Shown: positions 9,159 through 18,301 of the stretch, piece by piece
Position numbering within the stretch: the stretch's first letter is position 1
Layout of the letters: each line of letters begins with the position of its first letter
Source of the DNA: JBELHO01 sp042091375
GTDB taxonomy: Bacteria > Pseudomonadota > Gammaproteobacteria > Enterobacterales > Alteromonadaceae
NCBI GenBank assembly: GCA_042091375.1
Contig: JBELHO010000003.1
Location: 84,289-148,288 of the forward strand
DNA: 64,000 nt
Reading direction: 5' to 3'
Translations under genes and position numbers: made by a program
The notes under the pieces: model-generated
Seen by the model: the letters and a program-made list of their open reading frames with translations, nothing else
Told to the model about the DNA's origin: nothing
Database searches by the model: none

Positions 9159-10382
9159 ATGCCAGCATTTGATTATCAAGCGGTCGATAGCCGCGGTAAA
9201 AATAAAAAAGGAGTGATTGAAGGTGATACTCCCAGACAAGTGCGAGGCTTGTTGCGCGATCAAGGCTTAATGCCGACAGAAGTGACAGCGAGTTTACAAA
9301 AAACCAAAAAGCAGCAGGGCAGTTCGCGATTTAGCCAAAGTAAAAAGGTCACAGCCACCGAGTTAGCATTAATTACTCGGCAATTAGCAACTTTAGTCGA
9401 GTCGGGACTTCCCTTAGAAGAAGCACTGCTGGCGGTTGCCGAACAATGCGATAAAAACACTTTAAAAAGTATGATCATGGCAGTTCGTACCAAGGTCACT
9501 GAGGGTTATGGTCTAGCTGAAAGTATGGCTGAATACCCGCAAATTTTTAATCAGCTTTTTCGGGCTATGGTGGCAGCAGGAGAAAAATCAGGTCATTTAG
9601 ATAAGGTACTGGATCGCTTAGCTGATTACACCGAAAAAAGACAACAACTGCGCTCGCAAATGATCCAAGCAATGGTATACCCGGTGATCATGGCCGTTGT
9701 TGCCATCGCTGTTATTGTTGTACTGTTAACCTCTGTGGTACCACAAATTGTTGGTCAATTTGAACACATGGGAGCTAACTTGCCCGGTAGTACTCAGTTT
9801 TTGATCACTTGCAGTGAATTTTTACAGCAATACGGCTTAATAGTTTTATTGATGCTTGTCGCGGTGGTAATGGTGTTTTTACAACTGATGAAAAAAACTA
9901 CTTTTAAATATTCAGTCCATAAAAAAACCCTGGTTCTGCTCGGTTTGGGCAAGGTTGTAAAAGGTTTGAATACAGCGCGTTTTGCTAGAACCCTGAGTAT
10001 CTTAACCGCCAGTGCCGTGCCCTTATTAGAGAGCATGAGTATTGCTGGTGAAGTGTTAGATAACTTATTTATAAAAGACAGGGTCAAACAAGCAGCAGAT
10101 AAGGTGCGCGAGGGATCAAGCTTGCGAGTCTCGTTAGAGCAAACTGACTTATTTCCACCAATGATGTTACATATGATAGCTAGTGGTGAAAAAAGTGGCC
10201 AGCTTGAACACATGCTTGGTCGTGCAGCAGACAATCAAGACCGAGAATTTGAAGCCCTAATGAACATCTCATTAAAAGCCCTAGAGCCAGCGATCATGGT
10301 GAGTATGGCGGGTATCGTATTATTTATAGTGATGGCTATTTTACAACCTATTCTTCAACTAAATACTCTAATAGGAACTTAA
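9159..10382 (+). CDS. gspF: Type II secretion inner-membrane platform protein GspF
   Basis: 407 residues, usual length. It opens MPAFDYQAVDSRGKNKKG, typical of GspF, and has two homologous cytoplasmic helical domains (about 70-195 and 270-395), each followed by hydrophobic helices (about 170-195, 220-240 and 375-395). The repeated pattern ARQLATLVESGLPLEEAL / FARTLSILTASAVPLLESM is clear. It is the polytopic core of the platform and contacts GspE and GspL. Confidence 0.96.
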   Translation: MPAFDYQAVDSRGKNKKGVIEGDTPRQVRGLLRDQGLMPTEVTASLQKTKKQQGSSRFSQSKKVTATELALITRQLATLVESGLPLEEALLAVAEQCDKNTLKSMIMAVRTKVTEGYGLAESMAEYPQIFNQLFRAMVAAGEKSGHLDKVLDRLADYTEKRQQLRSQMIQAMVYPVIMAVVAIAVIVVLLTSVVPQIVGQFEHMGANLPGSTQFLITCSEFLQQYGLIVLLMLVAVVMVFLQLMKKTTFKYSVHKKTLVLLGLGKVVKGLNTARFARTLSILTASAVPLLESMSIAGEVLDNLFIKDRVKQAADKVREGSSLRVSLEQTDLFPPMMLHMIASGEKSGQLEHMLGRAADNQDREFEALMNISLKALEPAIMVSMAGIVLFIVMAILQPILQLNTLIGT

Positions 10383-10385
10383 TTC

Positions 10386-10823
10386 ATGTATAACAAACTT
10401 AACAAAACACAAGGTTTTACCTTGTTAGAAGTAATGATAGTGTTAGTCATTATCGGCATTATTGCCAGTATGGTGGTGCCCAATTTAATGGGTAGCCAAG
10501 ACACAGCGCGCGAACAAAAAGCGGTTATTGATATAGGCTCGCTAGAAACAGCATTGGGCATGTATCGCTCACAAAATTACAATTACCCCACCACGGAACA
10601 AGGCTTAGAGGCGCTTGTTTCTCAAACGGATATTGAGCCTTTACCGCGACGTTTCCCCGAGGGTGGCTATATTAAGCGCTTGCCCAAAGATCCTTGGGGT
10701 AATGATTATCAGTTATTAAATCCCGGTGAAAATGGCAAGATGGACATCTTTAGTATGGGACCAGACGGTGTGCAGGGTACCGATGATGACATAGGTAATT
10801 GGAACCTTGGCGACTACCAATAA
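10386..10823 (+). CDS. gspG: Major pseudopilin GspG
   Basis: 145 residues. Prepilin peptidase site after Gly10 (KTQG / FTLLEVMIVL) with Glu at mature position 5, then a hydrophobic helix. The C-terminal Asp-rich loop (GPDGVQGTDDDIGNW) is the calcium-binding loop of the family. It is the main subunit of the pseudopilus piston. The prepilin peptidase gene itself is not in this window. Confidence 0.97.
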   Translation: MYNKLNKTQGFTLLEVMIVLVIIGIIASMVVPNLMGSQDTAREQKAVIDIGSLETALGMYRSQNYNYPTTEQGLEALVSQTDIEPLPRRFPEGGYIKRLPKDPWGNDYQLLNPGENGKMDIFSMGPDGVQGTDDDIGNWNLGDYQ

Positions 10824-10874
10824 AAAATATTACCTGTTTGATGATGTTTACACCAGCAATGAGCTTGTTTAACT

Positions 10875-11531
10875 ATGACCAAATTTACTCCTAACTTTGA
10901 TCATAAATCTGGCTTTACCTTGATCGAGGTTATGTTGGTGATCGTGGTGATCGGCCTAATGGTTGCCGCTATCCAATTTAGTGTTATTGGCAATAAACAG
11001 GAAGAAAAATTACAACAACAAAGTACCCGTTTTGCCAATGTATTTAACCTTGCTGCTGAATACGGCTTATTAAATAATATAGAAATTGGTTTGGTAATAG
11101 AAAATAATATTTATCAATTTGTTGGCTATGACGGTGAAGCGTGGTTACCTATTGCCGACTATGAGGCATTAGAGAGTTATCAATTACCAGATGAGATTAC
11201 TCTGTCTATCGTACTAGAAGATTTACCCATAGAAGAGCCTAGCATGGTAACTAGGGAACTCTTTGTTATTGACGAAGACGATTTTTATGATGACTTTTCA
11301 TTGGAAGAGCGGGAGATAAAAGTAATTATTCCGCAAGTCTATATTTTATCTAGTGGCGATATTACTCCGTTTCGCGCAGAATTTTCACTGGCCGATACTT
11401 TTGCTTTAGACACACCTATTGCATTTCATGTAGTTGGTGAATATACCACGCCATTGACCATTGCTGGCCCATTATTTGATGATGAAAGTGCAGCGCAATT
11501 TATCGCCCGGCAAGAGCTCAACAATGAATGA
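10875..11531 (+). CDS. gspH: Minor pseudopilin GspH
   Basis: 218 residues with a prepilin site after Gly13 (KSG / FTLIEVMLVIVVIGLMVAAI). The body is a beta-rich pseudopilin domain. It is on the long side for GspH, mainly through an acidic stretch (about 120-155, with EDLPIEEPS and DEDDFYDDF). It starts 51 bases after gspG, the longest internal spacer of the operon, and its stop overlaps the start of gspI by 8 bases. Confidence 0.9.
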   Translation: MTKFTPNFDHKSGFTLIEVMLVIVVIGLMVAAIQFSVIGNKQEEKLQQQSTRFANVFNLAAEYGLLNNIEIGLVIENNIYQFVGYDGEAWLPIADYEALESYQLPDEITLSIVLEDLPIEEPSMVTRELFVIDEDDFYDDFSLEEREIKVIIPQVYILSSGDITPFRAEFSLADTFALDTPIAFHVVGEYTTPLTIAGPLFDDESAAQFIARQELNNE

Positions 11532-11910
11532 ACAACCAAATAAATGCCGCGGATTTACTCTACTAGAAGTGTTATTGGCTTTATCTGTTTTTGCTTTGGC
11601 TGGCATCGCTTTATTAAACACATCTGACAGCCATTTACGCAATTTATCAATGCTTGAAAACCAAATGTATGCGCAGTGGGTAGCCGCTGATCAATTGGTC
11701 GAAGTGAGTTTAACTGTGGGCAATAGCCCTTTAAAAAATAATGCTAAGGGGCAAGTAGAATTAGCTGGTAGAGCATGGCATTGGTTACAAACCATTAAAA
11801 AAACTCAAGACTCAGGCTTAGTTGAAGTAACCATAGAAGTGCGCGAGCAGCCATCCGATGAGCAAGTACATGCTCGCTTGAGTACTTTTATAGAAGGTGC
11901 TAACAACTAA
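11524..11910 (+). CDS. gspI: Minor pseudopilin GspI
   Basis: 128 residues from ATG 11524. A longer in-frame start at 11461 lies deep in gspH and was rejected because the prepilin leader MNEQPNKCRG / FTLLEV is normal in length only from 11524. Glu at mature position 5 is present. GspI nucleates the GspI-J-K tip complex of the pseudopilus. It overlaps gspH by 8 bases and gspJ by one base (TAATG). Confidence 0.94.
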   Translation: MNEQPNKCRGFTLLEVLLALSVFALAGIALLNTSDSHLRNLSMLENQMYAQWVAADQLVEVSLTVGNSPLKNNAKGQVELAGRAWHWLQTIKKTQDSGLVEVTIEVREQPSDEQVHARLSTFIEGANN

Positions 11911-12551
11911 TGGCCAAACTCGTCATTAATCTAGGCCGCAATTTAGGCAGTAATAAAATAGAGGGTTTTACCTTACTAGAAGTGTTACTGGCGGTAGCCA
12001 TATTTGCGGTGATCAGTTTAGCCAGTTTTAGCATTTTTAATGGCGTACTCAAAACTGATGAGTACTCGCAACAACACAGTGAGCAACTCAATCAAGTTCA
12101 ACGTGCTTGGCTATTGATTGAACGCGACTTTATCCAACTCACTAAGCGTTCAATGCGCATTGAAGGAGAGGCTCCACTCAGTGGTTATATTCACAATAAT
12201 GTCGAACTACTTTCCTCAAGTGATCAATCCATTGCGTTTGTCCGTCAGGGTTGGACTAATCCAGGATTACTGATCCCGCGCAGTGATTTACAATCGGTTG
12301 CTTACCGCTTGAATGAAAACAACTTAGAGCGATTACACTATAACTTTGTTGACTCAGTGGCAGGTGAGCAACCCAAAATCAGGATCATAATTGAAGGCGT
12401 TAGTGCGTTGTCTTTTGAATATTATTATGTCGATAGTTGGCAACCCGAATTACAAGATGAGCAACTGCCCTTAGCGATTAAAGTTAATATAACCAGTGAT
12501 AAATTGGGCGAATTGCACAGAAAATTTTTAGTGCAAGAGGTGAGGCCATGA
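11910..12551 (+). CDS. gspJ: Minor pseudopilin GspJ
   Basis: 213 residues with a prepilin site after Gly19 (KIEG / FTLLEVLLAVAIFAV) and Glu at mature position 5. The C-terminal part is the beta-rich GspJ domain (ERDFIQLTKRSMR, then ALSFEYYYVDSWQ). Forms the tip complex with GspI and GspK. TAATG and ATGA junctions with both neighbours indicate translational coupling. Confidence 0.95.
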   Translation: MAKLVINLGRNLGSNKIEGFTLLEVLLAVAIFAVISLASFSIFNGVLKTDEYSQQHSEQLNQVQRAWLLIERDFIQLTKRSMRIEGEAPLSGYIHNNVELLSSSDQSIAFVRQGWTNPGLLIPRSDLQSVAYRLNENNLERLHYNFVDSVAGEQPKIRIIIEGVSALSFEYYYVDSWQPELQDEQLPLAIKVNITSDKLGELHRKFLVQEVRP

Positions 12552-13714
12552 GAAAGGTTATGACTCATCTGCAAGCCTTTGGTCATGTGCAAGGGGTTGC
12601 TTTGATCACTGTGATGTTAGTGGTGGCGTTAGCGGCAACTATCGCCACCCAGATGCTTGGTCGTTTACAATTTCAAGTACAACGAACGACTAATATTAGT
12701 TTCAATCAACAAGCGTACTGGTACGCCATGGGTGCTGAAGCATTGGCTAAACGAGTATTGTCGAGGACGTTTAATAAAGAGCCTGATATCACTCATTTAG
12801 ATCAAATTTGGGCGCAAGGTGAAACCAGTTACCCTGTTGATTATGGCACCATTACCGGTGAGATCACCGATTTACAAGCTTGCTTTAACCTCAATGCATT
12901 AAGAGCAAATAAAAACAGCAGCAGTGGTAGCGTCACTCGTAGAGGGGCTGGATCGGGCACCGGCGCTGCCGCTGGATCGGGCACTGGCGCTGGATCGGGT
13001 ACTGGCGCTGGAACGGGTACTGGCTCTGGATCGGGCACTGGCGCTGGATCGGGCACTGGCGCTAGCAGCGTTAGTAAAAATGTTAATAATGATGCGTTAG
13101 TCAGTGATGCCTTACAAAGGTTAATTGTCTCCCTCGAGGTAGAAGACATTGGTGATTTTTCAGCTGAATCTATGGTTGATGCCCTCATAGATTGGCTAGA
13201 TGAGGACGACGCGCTGATCAGTCCTTCAGGGGCTGAGGATAATGACTATGCGGCGAAACCTTTTCCTTACGTGACTGCCAATAATTACCTTGCCAGTGTC
13301 AATGAGTTACGCTTAGTTGAACACTTTACTATCCCTGTTATCAATGCCCTTAAAGACTACGTTTGTGTGTTACCCAATAGCGATTTATTTAAAATTAATA
13401 TCAACACCATTGCTGCTGACAAAGCTGAGTTACTGCATGCTATTTTGGATATCCCCATAGCGGACGCAGAGCAAGTTTTATCAAGTCGCGATGAAAAAGG
13501 CTTTAAAAAAACTGAAGATTTTTTTAATTTACCTGAGATAACTAAGCTTAAATTAACCGATGTTCAAAAGGAATCCTTTGTGGTTGACAGTGAATACTTT
13601 ACACTTAAGGCAAGTACCGAATTTAACAACAGTTATTTTTATTTAAACTCTATCCTCGCTGTGGGCAGTGACAATAAGATCAGAGTGATAAGCCGCAAAA
13701 TAGGGCGTGATTAA
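12548..13714 (+). CDS. gspK: Minor pseudopilin GspK with a Gly/Ser/Thr-Gly repeat insert
   Basis: 388 residues. The leader ends at Gly16 (HVQG / VALITVMLVVAL) and mature position 5 is Thr, not Glu, as usual for GspK, which caps the pseudopilus tip. The helix-rich domain DIGDFSAESMVDALIDWLDEDD and the later PNSDLFKININTIAADKAELLHAIL segment are typical. Residues 134-171 are a low-complexity run of six hexapeptides of the form (A/S)G(S/T)GTG, encoded by an 18-base tandem repeat, which I do not expect in GspK generally. Confidence 0.95.
   Translation: MRKVMTHLQAFGHVQGVALITVMLVVALAATIATQMLGRLQFQVQRTTNISFNQQAYWYAMGAEALAKRVLSRTFNKEPDITHLDQIWAQGETSYPVDYGTITGEITDLQACFNLNALRANKNSSSGSVTRRGAGSGTGAAAGSGTGAGSGTGAGTGTGSGSGTGAGSGTGASSVSKNVNNDALVSDALQRLIVSLEVEDIGDFSAESMVDALIDWLDEDDALISPSGAEDNDYAAKPFPYVTANNYLASVNELRLVEHFTIPVINALKDYVCVLPNSDLFKININTIAADKAELLHAILDIPIADAEQVLSSRDEKGFKKTEDFFNLPEITKLKLTDVQKESFVVDSEYFTLKASTEFNNSYFYLNSILAVGSDNKIRVISRKIGRD
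12947..13060 (+). repeat. 18-base tandem repeat inside gspK
   Basis: Units start at 12947, 12971, 12989, 13007, 13025 and 13043, each a variant of GCTGGATCGGGCACTGGC; a 6-base GCTGCC separates the first two. All units keep frame and encode (A/S)G(S/T)GTG. Being a multiple of three, copy number could change without breaking gspK. Confidence 0.95.
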
Positions 13715-14946
13715 TGGCAGAAGTACTATACATAAGATTGGGCAGTCAGATAAATGATGTGGTTCACTGGTTAGTTTGGTCTGCGGACGAACAAGAAATC
13801 ATTGCCAGTGGCCAACTAATTGATGCTCATCACTTACACCAACTGACTGAAAAGGCTCAGCAACGCAAGGTCATCACTTTTGTACCTTGTTGTGATGTTA
13901 CCTTAAAAAGTCTGAATGTCCCGGCGAAATCAACTAAGGCGATGCACTTGGCCGTTCCCTACATGCTAGAGGATGAATTAGCCAGCGACGTTGAGCAGCT
14001 ATTTTTTGCCTACGCTAGCCACAAAGAGGCATCGGCTGAACATAATTGCTTTGTTGCCGTTGTTGCCCATCGACAAATGCAGGCATGGTTATCTTGGTTA
14101 GCGGCGGCACAGATCAATTGTAAGGTGATGATCCCTGATGCTTTGTGTTTGCCTTTCGAACCTGCAGCGTGGCAAGTCATTCAGTTGGCAGAGCAAGTAT
14201 TAATTCGTCAAGGACAGTGGCAAGCTGTGACCATTGACCAAGACCTCTGGTCTACCATGACAGCCCTTTGGCTAGAGCAAAACCCAGACCTTGAAATGGC
14301 CAATTTTTCACCTTTGCCGGCCACTGAAAGTGAATTTACCCTGACAGCACAAGCTGAAGAGTTACCGTTGGCATTATTAGCTCAACAGAGTGTTGCGCAA
14401 CCGCTCAATTTGTTACAAGGGCAATATCAGGTTAAAACCAAACACTCTCCACTGGTTAAAACTTGGGCATGGGCGGCAGGTTTTGCAATGTTTGCCCTGC
14501 TAATTAATGTTGTTTTTAAAGGGATCACCTTAATGCAACTTAACGATCAACAAGCCAGTGTTGAGCAACAGATTATCAGTACTTATAAAACCGCTTTTCC
14601 CGAGACTAAACGAGTGCGCATTGCCACCATTCGCTCTCAGCTAAAGCGAAAACTCAGTGAGCTGGGCTCAAACAACAATACTGAAACGTTTTTGTTAATG
14701 TTAGATAAGTTGGTGCCAGCGTTCAGTCAAGTCCCGCAATTAACACCTGAATCGTTTAAATTTGATAGCAAACGCAATGAATTAAGAATGCAAGCAACGG
14801 CATCGGCTTACCAACATTTTGAAAAATTTAAAACTCTGTTAGAGGCAAGTCAACTATCGGTATCACAAGGCTCACAAAACAATCAAGGCGAGTTAATATC
14901 GGGATCATTTAGTATCAGCGCTAAAAAAATAGGAGCCGGCTCATGA
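13714..14946 (+). CDS. gspL: Type II secretion protein GspL
   Basis: 410 residues: a cytoplasmic actin-like domain (about 1-240), one membrane helix (about 249-268) and a periplasmic ferredoxin-like domain. The N-terminal LYIRLGSQINDVVHWLVWSADEQEIIASGQL and the PAKSTKAMHLAVPYMLEDELASDVEQL segment are characteristic. GspL anchors GspE to the membrane. It overlaps gspK by one base and gspM by four (ATGA). Confidence 0.93.
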   Translation: MAEVLYIRLGSQINDVVHWLVWSADEQEIIASGQLIDAHHLHQLTEKAQQRKVITFVPCCDVTLKSLNVPAKSTKAMHLAVPYMLEDELASDVEQLFFAYASHKEASAEHNCFVAVVAHRQMQAWLSWLAAAQINCKVMIPDALCLPFEPAAWQVIQLAEQVLIRQGQWQAVTIDQDLWSTMTALWLEQNPDLEMANFSPLPATESEFTLTAQAEELPLALLAQQSVAQPLNLLQGQYQVKTKHSPLVKTWAWAAGFAMFALLINVVFKGITLMQLNDQQASVEQQIISTYKTAFPETKRVRIATIRSQLKRKLSELGSNNNTETFLLMLDKLVPAFSQVPQLTPESFKFDSKRNELRMQATASAYQHFEKFKTLLEASQLSVSQGSQNNQGELISGSFSISAKKIGAGS

Positions 14947-15416
14947 AAGCGTGGTGGCAGCAACTGAATCGTCGCGAACAGCAACTTTTTCTCGCTATGG
15001 CTGGCGTGGTGATTATTTTTATATTGTACAGTTTGGTCTGGCAACCTCTCAACGAGGGCATTAGTGAGAGTAGAAAAAAACTGGCTCGTCAGCAAGAGTT
15101 ATTATCACTAGTTATCGCTGAAACTCAGCGTTATCAACTAGCCAAAGGAAACAATAGGGGTAATCGCAACAGGTCCAGCCTATCGACGATAGTCAATCGA
15201 ACCGCAGGTAATAGAGGCATCAGTATCAGTAGAATACAGCCCCAAGGTAATAATTTACAAGTGTGGATAGACAATATTGCTTTTGATAAATTACTGCAGT
15301 GGTTATCACAATTATCACAAAGTGAAGGCATAGTGGTTGCTGCAATCGATATAAGTCGCGGTGATATGAGTGGAGAAGTGAGAGTGAAGAGATTGCAGTT
15401 AGGTAGAAATGAATGA
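14943..15416 (+). CDS. gspM: Type II secretion protein GspM
   Basis: 157 residues: short cytoplasmic start (MKAWWQQLNRREQQL), a membrane helix (about 16-36, ending VWQPL) and a periplasmic ferredoxin-like domain containing RTAGNRGISISRIQPQG. It pairs with GspL in the platform. ATGA junctions on both sides. Confidence 0.92.
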   Translation: MKAWWQQLNRREQQLFLAMAGVVIIFILYSLVWQPLNEGISESRKKLARQQELLSLVIAETQRYQLAKGNNRGNRNRSSLSTIVNRTAGNRGISISRIQPQGNNLQVWIDNIAFDKLLQWLSQLSQSEGIVVAAIDISRGDMSGEVRVKRLQLGRNE

Positions 15417-16156
15417 AGACAGCCATACTATATTTTTCAGGTTTCATCGCTATTTATATAATATTTTTGTTGGTGTTAACACCCGCTAGTACAGTCACTG
15501 ATCGTGTTCAATACCCAAAAAACATTTCCCTTGGCAAGGTAAGTGGTACGATTTGGAGCAGTCATATTGATAAGATAAATATCAATAATGTCATCATAGA
15601 AGACGTTCACATTGACCTGAACTTTTTGTCGTTGTTAACGTTTAAACCAGCAATTACCGTTAACTTTGGTGATAACTTAGGACGAGGCCCCAAAGGTAAG
15701 GCAACTATATCAGGTAGCCTAGAAGCCTTAGTGGTTGAACAACTCAACATCCAGGTGCAAGCAGATCTTATCGCTCAACAATTGCCATTACCTATTCCTA
15801 TTGAAGCCAAAGACAGTGTTGATGTGGTGATCAACCGCTTTGTTATGGGTAAACCTTTATGTACAGAAATTAATGGCAGTATAGTTTGGCCTAATGCCGC
15901 AGTAACCGCACTGAACGAGCAAGTGACTTTGGGCCGGTTAGCCACTAAGCTCGATTGTCAACGAGGACAAATCGAGTTGATGGTTGATCCAAACAATGAT
16001 TTAGGCTTAACTTTTACAGCGGCAATTGGCAGGAATTTTAAGACTTCTGGCAAGGGCTTTTTATCGGTCAATAACAAAACCCCTGAAGCAATTAAGCAAC
16101 TTACCCCTTTCTTAGGCAAGCCTGATAGAGAGGGGCGTTACGTTTTAACTTTTTAA
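15413..16156 (+). CDS. gspN: Type II secretion protein GspN
   Basis: 247 residues with an N-terminal membrane anchor (about 4-23) and a beta-rich periplasmic domain; the motif LGKVSGTIWSSHIDKINI is typical of GspN. It is not essential for secretion in every system and its exact role is not settled. Last gene of the operon; its stop overlaps the 3' end of yrfG by four bases, so transcription of the two units converges here and no terminator is visible between them. Confidence 0.9.
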   Translation: MKTAILYFSGFIAIYIIFLLVLTPASTVTDRVQYPKNISLGKVSGTIWSSHIDKININNVIIEDVHIDLNFLSLLTFKPAITVNFGDNLGRGPKGKATISGSLEALVVEQLNIQVQADLIAQQLPLPIPIEAKDSVDVVINRFVMGKPLCTEINGSIVWPNAAVTALNEQVTLGRLATKLDCQRGQIELMVDPNNDLGLTFTAAIGRNFKTSGKGFLSVNNKTPEAIKQLTPFLGKPDREGRYVLTF

Positions 16157-16830
16157 CTGGGGCATGGACTTTCAGTTAATTGGGCGATCAATTCACTGAA
16201 ATCATCTACTGCTGGATAACCGGTGATCACGGTTGCCGGTTTTGTACTATCAGGCGTTGCTATGGCAAGTAAATGTTGAATGCCGAAACGTTGCGCTGAA
16301 TCGAGGATCTCAACGCTGTCATCAACAAAAAGCGTTGACGATAATTCAAACCCTTGCTCTGCTTGTAACTGCTGCCAGAGCAATTGTGACTCTTTAGATA
16401 CGCCAAAAGTGTGGGTTGAATACAAAGTATCAAAGTATTGATCTAAATTTGTTTTTTCTATTTTTAAAGACAAACTCTGCGGATGGGCATTAGTCACTAA
16501 AACAACCTGTCTGCCTGATTTTTTTAGGGCGATCAGAAATTCACGTGCGTCTGCGCGAAAGCGAATTAAGTGTTCTAGCTCTTTTTTTAATTCTCCAATC
16601 GGCAGTGAGGTTTGTTCCGCCCAATAGTCGAGGCAATACCACTTAATTGTTCCTGCTACCCTATTGTAGTGATCATGTAAATTTTTTTTGGCTTGTTCTA
16701 AGCTGATGTTAGCTTTTTCACTGTAGCGCATTGGTAAATGATGCAACCAAAACTGACTGTCGTAATGTAAATCGAGAATAGTGCCATCCATATCGAGTAA
16801 CACAGTTGAAATTTTTGACCAATCTAACAT
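16153..16830 (-). CDS. yrfG: GMP/IMP nucleotidase YrfG (HAD family)
   Basis: 225 residues. HAD motif I is LLDMDGTILD (Asp13 nucleophile, Asp15 acid/base), motif II LVTNAHP and motif IV FVDDSVEIL. The segment MRYSEKANISLEQAKKN and WYCLDYW are typical of YrfG, which dephosphorylates GMP and IMP in E. coli. It is divergent from nudE, as in E. coli. Confidence 0.92.
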   Translation of the reverse strand: MLDWSKISTVLLDMDGTILDLHYDSQFWLHHLPMRYSEKANISLEQAKKNLHDHYNRVAGTIKWYCLDYWAEQTSLPIGELKKELEHLIRFRADAREFLIALKKSGRQVVLVTNAHPQSLSLKIEKTNLDQYFDTLYSTHTFGVSKESQLLWQQLQAEQGFELSSTLFVDDSVEILDSAQRFGIQHLLAIATPDSTKPATVITGYPAVDDFSELIAQLTESPCPS

Positions 16831-16928
16831 AGATTTTTCCCAGAGAAACGATGATACTATGACTGCGAATTAAATTTTCTTATTGATTATACAACATAAT
16901 CCGCTGCAAGGGTTATGCAAGGCAAGAT

Positions 16929-17486
16929 ATGACAGCTAAAAATCAATTACCCGAGATCAAACATCGAAAACAAGTAGCGAAAAGCCGCCTTTTTGCGATC
17001 GAACAATTAGAATTAACCTTTGCTAATGGTGAACAACGGGTTTATGAGCGAATGCAAGGCTCAGCGCGAGGCGCCGTGATGGTCGTGCCTTTAATCGATC
17101 AGCAAACGGTTATATTAGTAAAAGAATATTGTGCAGGCACTCACCGTTATGAAATCGGCTTTCCAAAAGGACTGATTGATCCTGGAGAAACTGCTATAAT
17201 TGCAGCTAACAGAGAATTAAAAGAAGAAGTAGGATTTGGTGCAGGCAAACTAGAGCACTTGCATAAAGTGGCGATGGCACCAGCGTTTTTTGCTGGTAGC
17301 ATGGACATATTTATCGCCACAGACTTGTATCCTGATAAATTAATAGGTGATGAGCCAGAGCCCTTAGAAGTTATTCATTGGCCTTTAGCAGATTATGCAG
17401 CACTATTAGCGCGAGATGATTTTAACGAAGCGCGAAGTATTGCGGCATTGATGTTGGCAGTAGACTTAATAAGACAAAAGTCATGA
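16929..17486 (+). CDS. nudE: ADP-compounds hydrolase NudE (Nudix)
   Basis: 185 residues. A complete Nudix box GX5EX7REUXEEXGU runs from Gly81 to Phe103 (Gly81, Glu87, Arg95-Glu96, Glu99-Glu100, Gly102). The family hydrolyses ADP-ribose, NADH and diadenosine polyphosphates. It overlaps cysQ by four bases (ATGA), a conserved pairing. Confidence 0.95.
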   Translation: MTAKNQLPEIKHRKQVAKSRLFAIEQLELTFANGEQRVYERMQGSARGAVMVVPLIDQQTVILVKEYCAGTHRYEIGFPKGLIDPGETAIIAANRELKEEVGFGAGKLEHLHKVAMAPAFFAGSMDIFIATDLYPDKLIGDEPEPLEVIHWPLADYAALLARDDFNEARSIAALMLAVDLIRQKS

Positions 17487-18301
17487 ATATAGAAAAACTA
17501 TTATCTATTGCAATAGCAACCAGTAAACAAGCTGGTAAAGAAGTGATGCGCCATTATTCATCTGGTGAATATACTGCTGAATTTAAAAAAGACATGAGTC
17601 CAGTAACCAGTGCTGATATTGCTGCCAATGAAGTTATTATGGCGCAATTGCAAAGCCTGACCCCAGATATTCCCATTATATCCGAAGAGGTGGGCACGGT
17701 TGAGTTGGCAAAAAGACAGCAATGGCCTCGTTACTGGCTGCTTGATCCGATTGATGGTACTGGTGAGTTTATTTTGGGCAGTGGCGATTTTGCCGTCAAT
17801 ATTGCTTTAATTGAGCAAGGTTGGCCAACCATTGGAGTAATTCATGCGCCGGATAAACAGCTCACTTATTATGCGCAAAAAGGTGCGGGTGCTTTTAAAG
17901 AAGATCAACAACAGACTGAACGTTTATCTGTTGCCGATTTTGACGGACAGCGCAAAATAAAAGTAGCGGTGAGTCGTCGACAAAAATTGGATGTGATCGG
18001 ACAATATTTATCAGACGACTTTGAATACGAATATATAGCATTAGGCAGTTGCTCGTTGAAAAACTGTATAATTGCCGAAGGTCTAGCCGATTGTTATTTG
18101 CGCATTGGCCCAACCGGAGAGTGGGATACCGGTGCTAGTCAATGTATTTTAGAACAGGCGGGGGGGAAGATACTAGACAGTGAATTTGCTAATTTATCAT
18201 ATAATCAACGTGAAACATTACTCAACCCTGACTTTATTTCCCTTGGCAACCATACTATTCCTTGGCCTGAAGTAATAAAACCGCATCGAGCTAGAAGATA
18301 A
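17483..18301 (+). CDS. cysQ: 3'(2'),5'-bisphosphate nucleotidase CysQ
   Basis: 272 residues of the inositol-phosphatase fold. Metal ligands are visible in EE (68-69), DPIDGT (Asp88, Asp91) and the C-terminal GEWDTGAS. CysQ removes the 3' phosphate of PAP, the by-product of PAPS reduction, and so links functionally to cysH at 37.1 kb. Translationally coupled to nudE. Confidence 0.95.
   Translation: MNIEKLLSIAIATSKQAGKEVMRHYSSGEYTAEFKKDMSPVTSADIAANEVIMAQLQSLTPDIPIISEEVGTVELAKRQQWPRYWLLDPIDGTGEFILGSGDFAVNIALIEQGWPTIGVIHAPDKQLTYYAQKGAGAFKEDQQQTERLSVADFDGQRKIKVAVSRRQKLDVIGQYLSDDFEYEYIALGSCSLKNCIIAEGLADCYLRIGPTGEWDTGASQCILEQAGGKILDSEFANLSYNQRETLLNPDFISLGNHTIPWPEVIKPHRARR

Noticed and set aside
12947..13060. 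CRISPR-like direct repeats
   Set aside because: Units are contiguous without spacers, in frame and inside gspK.
12841..13188. Minus-strand frame with Pro/Val/Asp repeats
   Set aside because: It is the antisense of the gspK glycine repeat; gspK is in an operon with clear homology.
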